From Eudorina sp. 2006-703-Eu-15 (taxonomy: Eukaryota; Chlorophyta; Chlorophyceae; Chlamydomonadales; Volvocaceae): DNA of 64,000 nt. Location of the stretch: the NCBI GenBank assembly GCA_003117195.1, contig BDSI01000148.1, forward strand, positions 186,001 to 250,000. Direction: 5' to 3'. This document shows positions 1 to 12,207 of the stretch, in pieces (the first letter of the stretch is position 1; each line of letters starts with the position of its first letter). A program made the translations under genes and the position numbers. The notes under the pieces were generated by a model. It ran no database searches, was not told where the DNA came from, and saw only the letters and a program-made list of their open reading frames with translations.

Positions 1-3000
1 GCTCGCTGGGGCCACTGGAGGTGGGGCGGGTCGGCGGGGTCCGCCGGACGCGACTTTCTACTCGTTGCACGCGCGCGAGCGTGACGGATTATTATAATAA
101 GTAGTAGTGTCGGAGGTAGAACGAACGGCTTGCTCCTCATTTCATGCTTGATTATTACGAATATGTACCGCATTGCCGGATTAGCCGGACACATTATTGC
201 TGGCTTACCTGGCTGTATCCGTACTACTGCCGGATCGACCTCAGCCCTGCAGGGCCCTGCGCCGCTAGATAGCGCCGCAAGCTCGCTCCCGGTTTATTAT
301 TGTATGCTATGTATGCCTGCTTGATTGGGCTGCATCCATCTTGGAAGGTTCTACCTTGTGACTAAATATATATTCTTTATACACTGGCTGAGGTTAATCA
401 TCGCCTAGGTTGCGGTTCAATGCGCGCCCTAGCCGCTGCTGATATCACAAGCGTCTCATTCCTTTGTTCGCATGCATGGTTCGTTTGGACGGACATAACT
501 AAGTTACGTCCAAGCAACAAATAAACCCCTGCTGCAGGTCAGCCCGGACGAGCTGCGGCTTATGATCGCTGGCCAGACCCTGTTGCTGTTCACGCGGTTG
601 CTGTACTACGCGATGGCGTTCGACAGGCTGGGGGAGTTCGTGAGGTGGGCCATCGCACATAGCATACCCCGAGCGAGATATCGATGGGCATCGATGCATG
701 AGGACAGATGGGAGGAGACAATGATGGAAATGGGAAACTAACGAGGGCGCGGAACTCAGGACAACCGTGACCTGTCCCTGCAACGAACGGGCTTGAACAG
801 GAGGATTCGTTCGCCCACATAAATAAACTGAAGTGACAGCGGCACGTATACATACGGCCCGCCGGGGACCGGCAGGGCAGATAGAAGTACGTAAGACCCT
901 GCTCGTTGTGTAGATGTGTAACCAGCCCCATGCAGGAGACGGTTGCGCTTGCGTACCTTCTGACCTGTCGCACGCATTACACACACCCGGCCCGCGCCAC
1001 CCGTTGCTTGCTTGACCTGTCGCACGCAGCAGTATGGTCGTGCTTGACCAGTCGTGCTTGACCTGTCGCACGCAGTATGGTGCTGTCGACGTTCCAGGCT
1101 CTTGCCATGTTCGCAGCGTTCCTGGTGGTGGTGGTGTTCGGCTTCGCCGTGTCCATCATTCTGGCTCAGGTACGTAGGTGCCTCGCTGATCGATACGTAG
1201 TAGTGCGGGGCTGGACGGACGTGCGTGAGGCGACTGCATCCATATGGCGGTCAATCGACGTGTTGATTGGGTAGGGTTACGACTTTACGCACGCCGTGCA
1301 TGGTGCGTGCACGGGGGTTCCTGCTGCTCTATCAATCCGAAGCACATCCAACTACGCTATACATCGAGCGAACAATCCAGTGACAAACCGCTACTGCACC
1401 TTCCAGAGGATAGAAGGTTGCTTGGCGCATATATATATAGGGTTTATTATACATAGGGTTTATTATATATAGGGATTATATATAGGGTTTATTACGACGG
1501 TACATATATAGTCGCGTGCGGCCTCGCCCTACATACCTGCCGGACGGACCTGCCCACGGACCCGGCCCACAGGGAAATCAAGCCGACCTCGGCAACGAGT
1601 GGAAGGTCGTGATAATGAAGCTGTACACCATGATATACGGAGATTTCGATCTGAATTTCCTGGACGATCCCTGGTCCTCTACGGGTGCGAACTCGAATAG
1701 TGTGCAGGGCCGGGAAGCTAGGGATGGGTGGGTGGGAAGGGCACGGAACGGGAGATGTGAGGAGGCACTTGGGCGGATAGGTATGCAAGTATCTCTTACA
1801 GCCGACGCGAACGAAATACTGCCTCCGCTTATTACACCATCTTGCACCGGTCGATCGGCGGTGGGCCGCCTCCGCAAATGTGTTTTTTGGAGTCCCCTCA
1901 CAATGCATGCCGGCCGTCACAGGGCCCCCACATGTACGGCCCGCCACATCCCGACCGACACAGCCCAGCCCAGCAGCAGTTCCGTTATTGGATGGGTTGC
2001 GGCGGCGAACGGTGTCACGCAGCTGTGTGCGCACGTACGGTTTGCACGTGCGTGCTGTATGTACTGCATCTATATATCGTGTTGATTGCCTGGCGGGCGT
2101 TGGATCCCGTGGCCATATACGGGAGGCGATTCATTCGGACGCCACCTAATAGCAGATGATAGCAGTGTTGATGCGCCCCTAGATCGTGTTCATCGATTGA
2201 TCCGGCCAGCTGCAGCTAGCTATCCTAGACGGCAGCTAATAACGCATCCGCGGCCTCAGTCTCTCAGGTCCGGGCGGTTGCTAGCAGAATGCGCATCGCT
2301 GGTATTCATTTCCTTGTTGGTGGCCTTCCATTGCCCTTTTCTTCTTCATGAGCGTGGGTCGTATGGTGTCAGCCTCATCAGCACAACATGCTGCGCACAA
2401 ACGGACACACGGACGGACGGACGGACGGACGGACGGACGGACGGGATGCATTCCGTTCCTTGCGAAACACGCACTATGCCACGCGCGTACGGATGTACAC
2501 ATCGAACAAATACATGCGCACGCACACGCACACGCATTGCTGGCGCACCTATCGTGCCTTGGTGGGCTTGGTTCACCTGTGGCCGGCCTCCTCCGACTTG
2601 CCACTCTGTCCTCGCTCCTACCCCTGCGCGCATGTGGTACATACGTACCCGCGCACCCAAGCAGACCTCGAGGCCAACCATACCGTGACATCGGCCATCA
2701 GCATATTCATTGCGCTCTTCATGTTGGTGGTGAGTACATACGTAGCGGGTGACAATTCTTGTGATGAGCAGCAGGCAGGGTGACGTGAGGCACCGACCGG
2801 CCAGGCAGTAGCGAGCATGATGACTCTGCCCCAACGGTGCGTGTTGTTCATCTATCGTGGGTTGAGGTAGGTGTTCAGCAATTTGTGGCGCATCCTGCAT
2901 TCCGTCATCTATCCTCACCGCTGACTGACTGCTCACCTCGCCGTGAATTTGCAATGTCATTTGTGGCAATGATTGACATCTTGTCCGTTCGGGCTCCAAA

Positions 3001-4600
3001 CAAAGCAAGCACGCCCCTAATATGGATCTATCTATATCGCTAACCTGATAGTGTGTTTGTTCACGCCGGACCAGCTCTGCCGTCTACATAACCTACCTCA
3101 TCACGCATTCCCTTTAAATCCTACGTGTACGTGCCATGTATGCACGCGAATGAACAGTCGTCCGTAATGAACCTTATGTATTATGTATTCCGGACCCGCT
3201 CCCAACATGCAGGTGACCATCGTGCTGCTGAACCTGCTGATTGCCATCGTCAATGAGTCGTACAACACAATTCGCACTAACGCGAGGTATGAGTCGCTGC
3301 GCAACAAGGCCTTCCTAATCGTCAGCACAGAGTCGCTGCTGCGGAGGTTCAACCTGGGATGGCCTCTGCTGTGGGTAGCGCGATGCTGTCAAGGCTGTCG
3401 CAGGGGTGGCGGCGGCGACAGTAAGGGGCTCTTGATCGACTGGATATACACGACACTTTCGGCGCCACTGTCGGATGAAGCCAGCAACAGCGGCAGCAAA
3501 AGCGGTAACAAGTCGGAGCACGCCAGATTCGTGTACCTCATCACGGTGAGTGTTTGCCGTACAGGCGTGCCATCCATCTAATCCAGCCTTCGCATAATAA
3601 AGTGATGCTGTTATAATAAGAGTAGCTCACCCACCCACAAGCCCTGCCGCACATGCCATACTAGCCATACACGGGCGCCTCTAAGTCAGGCTATCTGCTT
3701 GCATGTCTGGCACCCACATAAATGATTTCCACCGCGGCCACTAACGAATCTATACATACGTATACATTGCTCCGGCTGTCACCGATGACCCGCGGGATCC
3801 GCTGTAACATCCCTTTAATAACACGGATATCTCCGCCCTGTCCCCGCGCGCCGGCAACGACGGATACATACATGCTCGCCCCCTGCCCCCTGCTGCTGTC
3901 CGGCCCGGCTGCGTGCGTGCCTGATTAAAATCCTGTACGATGATGTTCGATCGAGCAGCCGGAGCGCAGCCGTGCGCAGCGACGGGACGACACTAGAGTT
4001 GCGGCCGACGAGGACGAGCCCGACTTGAGCGAGCGAGTGGACGAGGTTCGGCGGCTCATGTCAGAGTTCTCGAAAACCCAAACCCAAGTCAAGGAGCGAT
4101 TTGAGCGACTCGAGTCTGCCCAGCAGCAACGGACGGACGCCCGCCGGCGGATCAGCAGCGGCGGCGGTGGCGGCGAGGGCGGCTCCACCGCGGCCGCTTC
4201 TTCATCGCCGCCCACGGCTGCGCCGCCGCCGGCGCCGGCTCCAGCGGTCACAGCAGTACTGAGCGACGCCGACGTCGCAAAATTAGTTGAGAAGCTTACA
4301 GACGTCTTCGAGCCGTTGCTGCGTCGGGAAGCAGCTGCAGCAGGAGCTGCTGCGCCGCCCCCGCCGCCGAGCACTACTCGCGAGCACTCAGCAGTCCAGG
4401 CAGCCGCCGCCAACGCCCCTGCTGCCCGCCCACCGCCAGCAGTAATGCCCCCGACGCCCAACCCCCGCCCCAGCAGCCCCAGCGTAGGTCCTACTCCAGG
4501 AGGTAGACCGGGTGGTGGCCCACCGCCGATGCCGCAGCAGGGACGTCTGCCACCACTGCCGCCGATACAGATGACCACCACGCGACCGTCGAACCCATGA
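1..4600 (+). CDS. TRP/polycystin-like cation channel, 3' part (TRP-1)
   Basis: Partial gene cut by the left edge. Inferred exons: 1-20, 538-644, 1076-1169, 1573-1684, 2665-2729, 3213-3545 and 3959-4600 (stop 4598-4600), giving 456 complete codons plus stop with continuous phases. The first 20 bases are the end of the exon that carries S3 in TRP-2. Exon 538-644 encodes an S4-like helix (MIAGQTLLLFTRLLYYAMAF), 1076-1169 encodes S5, 1573-1684 the pore with MKLYTMIYGDFD, and 2665-2729 plus 3213 onward encode S6 ending in LLNLLIAIVNESY, a typical TRP-superfamily end of S6. The last exon codes a charged, probably coiled-coil stretch and then a Gly/Ala/Pro-rich tail. S4 has a single Arg, so voltage gating is unlikely. 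Likely a membrane, possibly ciliary, Ca2+-permeable channel; that location is family inference only. The acceptor of the last exon (3958/3959) is the least certain. Confidence 0.8.
2409..2444. repeat. (GGAC)n microsatellite
   Basis: About nine tandem GGAC units in the TRP-1 intron between exons 1573-1684 and 2665-2729. All frames stay open across it, which produces spurious Thr-Asp-Gly-Arg-type ORFs. Confidence 0.95.
3774..3822 (+). repeat. Dispersed GACCCGCGGG-type short repeat
   Basis: Contains GGCTGTCACCGATGACCCGC, then GGGATCCGCTGTAACATCCC and TTTAATAA. It is one of the most complete copies of the family and sits in the last intron of TRP-1. Confidence 0.75.
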
Positions 4601-6700
4601 TGGAACCCAGGGAACGAAGGACTGTGATCAATAATGCGGGCCAGCGGGCAGCTAGCAGATCGGTCATTGGGTTGCAGCTCCGTCCGATTCGCATGCACGG
4701 TTCGTTAGCGAGGAAATGGGGGACGGGGAACCGGGTTTGATCTATTGTCGGTCGCATGTAACCGCGCGCGGCGGCGGCGGTTTGATCCGACTAATACGTA
4801 ACCAATGCCAGTTAGTTCTTGCCGCGGCGGTTCGAGAGCGCCTGCCCCATCCTTAGGAACCCGGCTTATGTATGCTTCTCAGAGCACGCAGAGTTATCTA
4901 GGGTTTTCCAGGCAGGGCTATGTGATCGTTTGGGCTGTCACTACTAGACATACACGCAGTCTCATGGGGTTTCACGAATACCTTATTTATTCATTAATGC
5001 TGCTTGGCATATATACGCACTTGAGTTCTGCAAATGTATGATATGTCTGTTCATTGTTACACGACCGTGGCGGCGGGTGATGAGACTGATGACGGATGAA
5101 TGGAGTCACGCACTTGAGCGGTGTGTATCTATGCGGTCGGTGATGGCTGTTTGCGCAATGGTAGTTCGAGCAGCGGCATGTGCTACAGCCATACCAACAA
5201 ACGCGCGCTATTTACCTTATCAATGATTGCGCGCCGTCGGTCAGCTTCCGCCGCGTATGTATGCAGCACCACCCTCGGGGGCCTTCGGGGCAGGCCATGC
5301 ACCCAGCCAACTGCGGCCGCCGCCTATCTGCAACTGCTGTGGCTGAACGTACGGTGTCTGCCCGGCCCGCCCCCGGCTGCAGCTAACGCGCGGGGTGTCC
5401 CTTATATGACCCACGACGGCCCAACTACCTGTAAGTTGTTCGAAGACCTTTTGCGTCATTCGGAGCCCCTACCAACTCATAGGGGGTCTGACAGGCGCTA
5501 ACATGTATGGCGGACCTGACAATATGGCCAGATATCAGAACTCTCCGACGACTGTGACAATGTCATAACAGGCTGTCAGAAACCTGTCGGAGCCTGTCGG
5601 GAGCCTGTCACTGTTCGGATGTAGGGGATCCGTGGTTTATGTTACAGCCTGTAACAGGCTGTTGACATCTAGGGCAGGGACGGCATGCCTTGGGTGTCAC
5701 AGCGTGTTGACGGGTAGGGTAGGTATGATCAGATGTGATTGTACAACACATACAGTCAACAGCCGGCTAGTGGATGACATGATACTTAGACTGTAACAGG
5801 ATGTCAACATTTAGCACAGATAGGACTTGGTTTGGATGTCAACGGCTGTTATCTGTCAGTTGCCTGCCTTTAAGCTGTTATCTGTCACAATAGTGAGCCA
5901 GGCGTACCTAGGACTACTGTCCATGCTGCCTAGGTAGATATCTCCGTATTGTACCAATAAATGCGCTTCCATACTAGCTGCTGCTGATACTTTGGTTTGA
6001 CTTGTCCATATGTTTGGTCTTGCTTTCTCGGCCAGCACGAGTTGCAGACATGTATGTGAACGAATGGTGCTTGATGGTCAAGGTACGAGCAGCGACGAGT
6101 GATAGATAGAGTCAAAGATAGGCAAACAGTCAAGATACGGCGCGAATTTTACATTTACACTGCATGATGTGCTCGCGGCCAGCCGGAACATCATGTTGAA
6201 CATCATGATTGAGCTACACGCACCATGCATCGTTAAGTGTTCGATGGGTGTGTGCGTGGAGCCATAGCACACAAGACGCTATCCTGTGTGGCAATATCTA
6301 TCGTGATTTATCTCCAACACATTCCACGGAAACAAATGTACCATGAGCGGTGTGACACCCTTAACGCCTGCTCTGAACCACACACACAGTTGTATGTCAC
6401 AGTAATCCTCATCTGCCACAGCATAACCAAGTAGACAGTGGATCCATATCACAACAGGCAGCAGGTGGACCGCCAAGAAAACTACCAATCGTGACTATCC
6501 AATCAACACACGCCCAGCCAGCTGTGTCTCCCTGTCGTGTCCAATTGCGACCAGTACGTACCTCGTGCCCATACGCCCCGCCTGGCCGCCTAGCCACGCC
6601 CTTCAGCTGCGCACAGCGGGCTGAGCACGCGGTTCTCGTGAAATGCCGTACAGGACGGCCAGTCGCCGTAGATGCGTGCTTTCGGCGGGAAAAAGATGGC
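4601..6700. other. Intergenic; degenerate CTGTAACAGG/CCTGTC repeats at 5480-5890
   Basis: No coding exon recognised. Between about 5480 and 5890 variants of CTGTAACAGG, GCCTGTC and TGTCAAC recur roughly ten times in both orientations, suggesting decayed tandem repeats. The rest shows nothing I can name. Confidence 0.5.
4757..4761 (+). promoter_or_regulatory. Putative TGTAA polyadenylation signal of TRP-1
   Basis: TGTAA, the usual polyadenylation signal in volvocine algae, lies about 157 bases after the TRP-1 stop codon. It is a five-base motif, so chance occurrence is possible. Confidence 0.35.
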
Positions 6701-9663
6701 AAATAGGTTTTTTTGTGTAGCGATTCTATTAATATACTTTAGGGACGATATCGTTTATTTTTTAAGTGTTGTTCTCGAGCACCGCCGTGCCGGTATTTTT
6801 TGGGCACTGTGCTCGAGCACACGGATGACCGCCGTGGCGGTAGGTGCGCTTACTGGTTAGGCCAGTAGGCGATTATTTCGTCACAGCCGCAGAAAATCGC
6901 AAGTAAGCCCCGGGGATACTGGAAGCCCCGGGGATACGAATTGAAGGGAACAGCCCCGGGGCATCCGGGGTTGCGAGCGGGGTTCACACAGCCTTTTTTT
7001 AAATGGTGATGCGGTACGTTACATCGAGAAGAGGGCTTGTCGCCATCACACCTCGTCAAACCGGGTTCATTCGCGCAGGGAGCCCGATCTGCTTCTGATC
7101 GAGCGCAATTTTTAAATTCCACAATAAGAGATTGATTTTATAAATGATTGTACGTTATGTATTCATCGTTTCTATGCGTACACGGCCCAGACCGTTCGTA
7201 CTGAAGGCCGGATTAAGCGGGCAGAAACGGAGGCTGGAAGCCACATACATGAAGGTAATGAAAAAAGCTTCAGACCTGTGCGATCCACGGCACGCGCCGA
7301 CCAACATGGCAGTGGTAAGCGCATTGGCGACCACACTTGTGATAATTGTCTTATTCGTTGGGCAAAATGTACCGAGAGAGCGCTATCGAATGATGGAGAA
7401 CCATACATTGTTCACGTGTTCTATTCTGCGCATTGTCAGGTTCTCCATGACCTGGTAATACAGTCACGAACATACGAGTGTGACCTGCAGTCATTTCCTA
7501 TGACACAAGTAGGGGCCGGCGGCGATCCAGAATTGCTTGATAAGTGCGGTGCTGGAAGTTATCGGGCAAATGCCTACGTAGAATGTTGTTCTGAAGCCCC
7601 AGCGGCGCCCCACGCATCCGTCAAAGGGCGCACAAAACCGGGTTTTTTTTGTCAACTCTGCCCGTGTTCCCGTGACGACCTGAGTGCCCACGCACTTTCG
7701 GCTCGTGAAGATGATGCCAGCTGATCATGCAGGTGTCCCAAACTAACAGCAGTTTGTATTGATTGGCTCCATTGATAGTGCTGGAGCCATATTTTTATCA
7801 TTTTGGCCCGAGAATTTTTCATACCAAACCAAGGAAAGAGTTTCGGTTGGGACATTAGTTCCATCCTTAGTTGGGAGCACCTGGGGGGGAAGGGGTCCCT
7901 TTCCTAAGTCTGCATTTCACGGCCTGAGTAGACTTCGGTTTGAGCCTTTCGTTGGTCTGTAATATGCGCGTGCCCGCAACCGGCGGGCTCGGATCAAATT
8001 GCAATGTTACTGTTAGCAGCCGACGAACGCAGCAAAGCGGGCGTGGCAGAGAAGACACCGTTTGAAATAGTGATGAGTAATTCCTCTGTTCACGAAGCTC
8101 GCGCACTAGCAGATAACCTGCAACAAACGCGGAATGTCGCTGTTACTCCTGTAAGAAAACGAATGCAGCGTTTAGGTCATTTTGGGTAGACAGGTCAGCT
8201 TCACGCACCGCTAATACTGCTGTATTAATGAAAAGTTGTCTTCTAAACAAAGCAACGAATGCAATGCTCGGAGAGTCACGGGTGGCTCGCTGTGGTCTGC
8301 AACCAGGGGGTGGTTCGTTGACAAGGTAGTTGGGACCTGCCTTGCGCTTTATCATACACCAATATCCAACCGTGTACGGGAAGCTGTCGGCCTCAACGGT
8401 TCAATTTCCATTAGGATTGTTGAATTGATGACAGTGGGCCCTTTTAGATCTTCTTTCTATTGACGTCGGTTTGCAAATTCATCGCTTGAGAGAGCAGAAT
8501 GAATAGGGGTGTTTCTATGACTTTAGGTTCTATGACAGCGTAAAAAGCACTTACCAACACAATCATCGCTCCTACCTGCTGATGAGGTAATATCATTGTA
8601 TGCATCTGGCTTGCATCTGCAAGCCGTCGTATGTAGTTCCGTCATGGGGGCAATTCAGTATGGCGGCGGTTTCTACGCTCACCTTTATCCAATCGTGTAC
8701 GGGAAGCTCGCTGTCGGCCTCAACGGTGCAAGTTGTTCAATTTCCATGTGTTAAATATAATTACAATGGGCCCGTTTGGATCTTCTTCTCTAGGTTGACG
8801 CCGGTTTGCAAATTCATCGCTCGTAAATGTCTGAGAGGGCAGAATGACAGCTTAAAAGCACTTACCAACACAATCATCATCGCTCCAACCTGCTGATGAG
8901 GTAATGTCAATGTATGCATCTGGCTAGCATCTGAAAGCCGTCGTATGGGGGCAATGCGGCGTTTCCTACGCTCGTAGTGCGTGGGCGGCCGCGGGGGCCG
9001 CCGTTGGCTAAACATGCCGATCACGTCAAACGCTCTATCTACAAAGGCTTTCTCGCTTTTGTATATCAATGTATTTCTATGGGTTTATTGTTAGCGATGC
9101 TGCTTGTGAAAATTTGACCGACGGCGGTATTCTGGGTCATTGCAGGGCCTTAATCTGCACAGTTTCCGCATGCATGCATATACTTCGCTTGTTCTTCCTT
9201 TCACAAGGTTTTCATTCCATGCATTTCATTGCGTGGTTGGTCCGTCTTGCCCGTACTCTACCGTTCTCTGCTAGAGTGCAGCATTGAGTGACGATATTTT
9301 ACTACATCGTTGCACGCCGCCGCGTGCTGGGTCATGATTTCGCCCTGCCTAGGGGTATCCAGGGCGGGGGATTCCGACTACAGGCAGATTTGTCTTTACG
9401 AGCGAGGATAGGAGGAGACGGCACGGCGGGCCCCAGCTAGCCCTGTCCGGAGTTGATGACTCCCCCCAACTCACGGTATGTACAATACATCCTGCCAAAG
9501 CTTTAACACCTTGCTTGTATGTCCTTTAATTGCCTGCAGCTGCTGTATATCGATAGGTGCCTGCCTTGGTGCGGCCATCAAGCAAGCCAGCAGAGCGACT
9601 TCTGATGAGGAATTTGCTGCAAAAACTTCCTCTCTGCTAAGGTAATGCCATACCGTTTGTCAT
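6701..9663. other. Gene-poor, AT-richer repeat region
   Basis: No convincing gene. A GCCCCGGGGATAC motif is repeated near 6905-6975. Two blocks, about 8358-8660 and 8691-8960, are imperfect direct copies sharing CGTGTACGGGAAGCT, TTTGCAAATTCATCGCT, AGCACTTACCAACACAATC and ACCTGCTGATGAGGTAAT. Short motifs such as CCGACCAACATGGC and CGAGTGTGACC recur near 27930 and 28220, so this may be a decayed mobile element with a relative there. Confidence 0.45.
8358..8960. repeat. Imperfect direct duplication, about 300 bp per copy
   Basis: Copy 1 is about 8358-8660 and copy 2 about 8691-8960. The order of shared blocks is the same in both: GTGTACGGGAAGCT, GCCTCAACGGT, CAATTTCCAT, GGGCCC, TTTGCAAATTCATCGCT, GCACTTACCAACACAATC, CCTGCTGATGAGGTAAT, and AAGCCGTCGTATG. 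Confidence 0.75.
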
Positions 9664-11990
9664 GGGGGCAATATTATAACAATACTAATAACTGAATAAT
9701 AACAGCCCCCCATTAGATTAATTAATCAGGGATGCAAAAGGGTTTGCGCGGGGGGGCGGGCCACCCCCCTAAAGACAGGGGGGCAAGAGCCCCCCCTGTC
9801 GACCTCCCTGCTTGGGTGACGAGCGAGTGTTGTGATTGATCGATTAGGAACAGCGAGGCAGATGGCGGACACGAATAAGGCTGACGGCGAACCTCTACAG
9901 TCTACACATCAGGAAGGCGCCAGCTGTAACAGGAATTCGAGCCCCTTAGCATCAAGTGCGCTTTTAAGCCTCGTGTTACAGTGGTGCGATTTGCCAGGAG
10001 GCGAAGGTCCCGGGGCCGAACCCCGAAAGCAACGGCACGAGGCACACTTGATTCTCGCTCTTTCCCCACCTGAAGGTGGATATCCTCCGGGAAGGCGATA
10101 CTCACCAGCCCTTACAAACCAAGGCCCTCCATTCGGAGCTACGACGGGTATCATAGATCGGCCTGGAGTCGCCCGAGGACGTTCGCTCCAAGGGGGGGAG
10201 GAATTCGAGCCCCTTAGCATCAAGTGCGCTTTTCAGCCTCGTGTTACACCAGCGAGAAGCGGCTTCACACCAACAAAACAGTGCGGTTTCCCCCCGGGCC
10301 GCACCGTCATAGATAAAGGAAATAATTATAATGAGAAATGCGGGAAACACCGACTTTGCTCGCTTAAGAACGAACGACGGATAGAGGAAAACGACGGGCC
10401 ATACTGGTGTATTGCTATAATATTATTGTGATGTTATTATAAAATATTGTAATAATATGATATAAAATTATTATTGTTGCCCCCGCCTCTTATATACTCG
10501 CTACAAAATCTTCATCTCGCTCGTACGACACACATCTCTTTGTACTGTACGCGCCCCGAAGACCGAGACCCCGAGACCTGTTTAGGAAAGCAGCTTCGCA
10601 AGATTCCAACCGTCGCGATTCGTAGATTCCTGCTTCCGATACCTCTTTATTTATTACGATACCAGTTCTGCTATATATGATTATTATGGCATTCATGGCT
10701 ATTCCGCTGATTCATTCGCCGCCGCGCGTTTGCGAGTACTGCTGATGACCTTAGACTGTCCTGTCCATTCTTCGGCGCATTCATCATTCCTCACTTACCA
10801 CTGCCAACGAAATTACGTCTCGTTCATTCCGCGCTAGTCTACAGCTTTTTCGTCGGTGCTGTGTCGTTTGCTGAGGTCGGTGAACGAGGGATTGAAATCG
10901 CTCGTCGCTGCACACTTTCGTTCGGCCGTCCTTTTGTCAAGCCGTGCACCTACGTACCCCTCTATTAATGTTGAACGTATTCATTTCGTTCCCGAAACCT
11001 AATGGTAAGCCTACAGGCTGCAACCATATTACATTCCAGGTTCGTCCCGAGTTGCCACACATCGCTCGACTGCAAAGCAGTACACCTGTATGACCCGCCG
11101 TTTCCTCCATTCTGAAGTTCACAAAACGTTCCTCGCATTTCTGCGTATCTAATATTATAACGGCGCGGCTCTGGCGGAACTGTGCGTTCAGGTTGCGATT
11201 CATCGTCTTTCATGTTCTGAACTTGCTGTCCGCGTCACTTCTGTAAATTGTTTTTACACCACTGCGATTGATTTTAAATTCCCTTCTGGATGCTTTTCAG
11301 TTGCATGCGTTTATTTCGGAACTGCCTTAACGTTATGGTAAGCCCGCTTTGCTCGTCATCACATTCTTCAACCGTCATTCTGCAGCGCTGCGCACCTCTT
11401 GTTACGTGACAACAATTACGGTGTTTTGAGATAAAGTTTCATTGCGGTGTGCTTCATAATGCTGCAGCTCTTTTCCTTGTGCGGATTATGGATCGGCCGC
11501 CACGATTCGCAACTGACTGTCCGACATTTAAAATGTCCGCACGACTGTGTAATGTCTTTGCAGCACAACCTATGCACCCTTTCGCATACGTCTTAATTTC
11601 TAGCGTCGCGGCTCGGCTCGGAAGAATATGTCCACTCTTCGTTTCGTGATCCTGTTTCCAACCGCTTGCACGCCTCGCTGACATTCTTCCAATGAACGGG
11701 CTGTTCAAACCCACAATCCTACTTTCTCATGGCAGCTTGCTTTCCATCGTCGTTATGTATGGGGCACCACAACGATGATTTCCAAACTTCCATGATAGTG
11801 TGTTTCTTCGTTATCCATCACAGCACTGCCTCGTCATGCCAGGGGGGGTCGACAGGGGGGGTTCCCCCCCTGTCCATTAAGGGGGGGTGCGGGGGGACAT
11901 AGCCCCCCCGCGAGACCCCTTTTTCATCCCTGGATAGTCTGTCTAATGGGGCGGGGGCTGTTATTATTATTAGTATTGGTATTATTCCTC
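9664..11990. mobile_element. 2.3 kb element with about 140-bp terminal inverted repeats
   Basis: The segment about 9664-9810 is matched in reverse complement by about 11845-11990. Shared blocks include CAATACTAATAA, AATAACAGCCCCC, CCCATTAGA, CAGGGATG, GCGGGGGGGC, and a nested hairpin of GACAGGGGGG against CCCCCCTGTC beside GTCGAC. The interior (9811-11845) has no convincing protein, so this would be a non-autonomous DNA transposon or foldback. A clear target-site duplication was not found; flanks GTCAT and GTCACAT are only similar. It ends about 215 bp before the orphan exon at 12208. Confidence 0.65.
9931..10249. repeat. Direct repeat pair of about 50 bp inside the TIR element
   Basis: GGAATTCGAGCCCC followed by TTAGCATCAAGTGCGCTTTT and CCTCGTGTTACA occurs at about 9931-9982 and 10200-10249. 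A third, diverged copy sits at about 38258-38292, directly before the G-rich hairpin repeat. Confidence 0.8.
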
Positions 11991-12207
11991 CTGGTCACAT
12001 ACAGTTAGGTCGTCCTGCGGTAAAGTGGGGGACATTATTGTTACGGTACGTAATTATTCATCTTCATTCATCACCCTACCTAACTCAGTTACATTGTGTT
12101 ATTATATGCACCCTGCATACGTCCTCGTATAACACTCTCGATATCTCCGGGCAACTATGATTTCTTCCAAGGTGATGACCCTACCTGCGACCCCCGCTCA
12201 CTTGTAG

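Noticed and set aside
1428..1500. Telomere-like AGGGTTTATTA repeats
   Set aside because: Only four irregular units of TATAGGGTTTATTA; not a TTTAGGG or TTTTAGGG array, and it lies in an intron.
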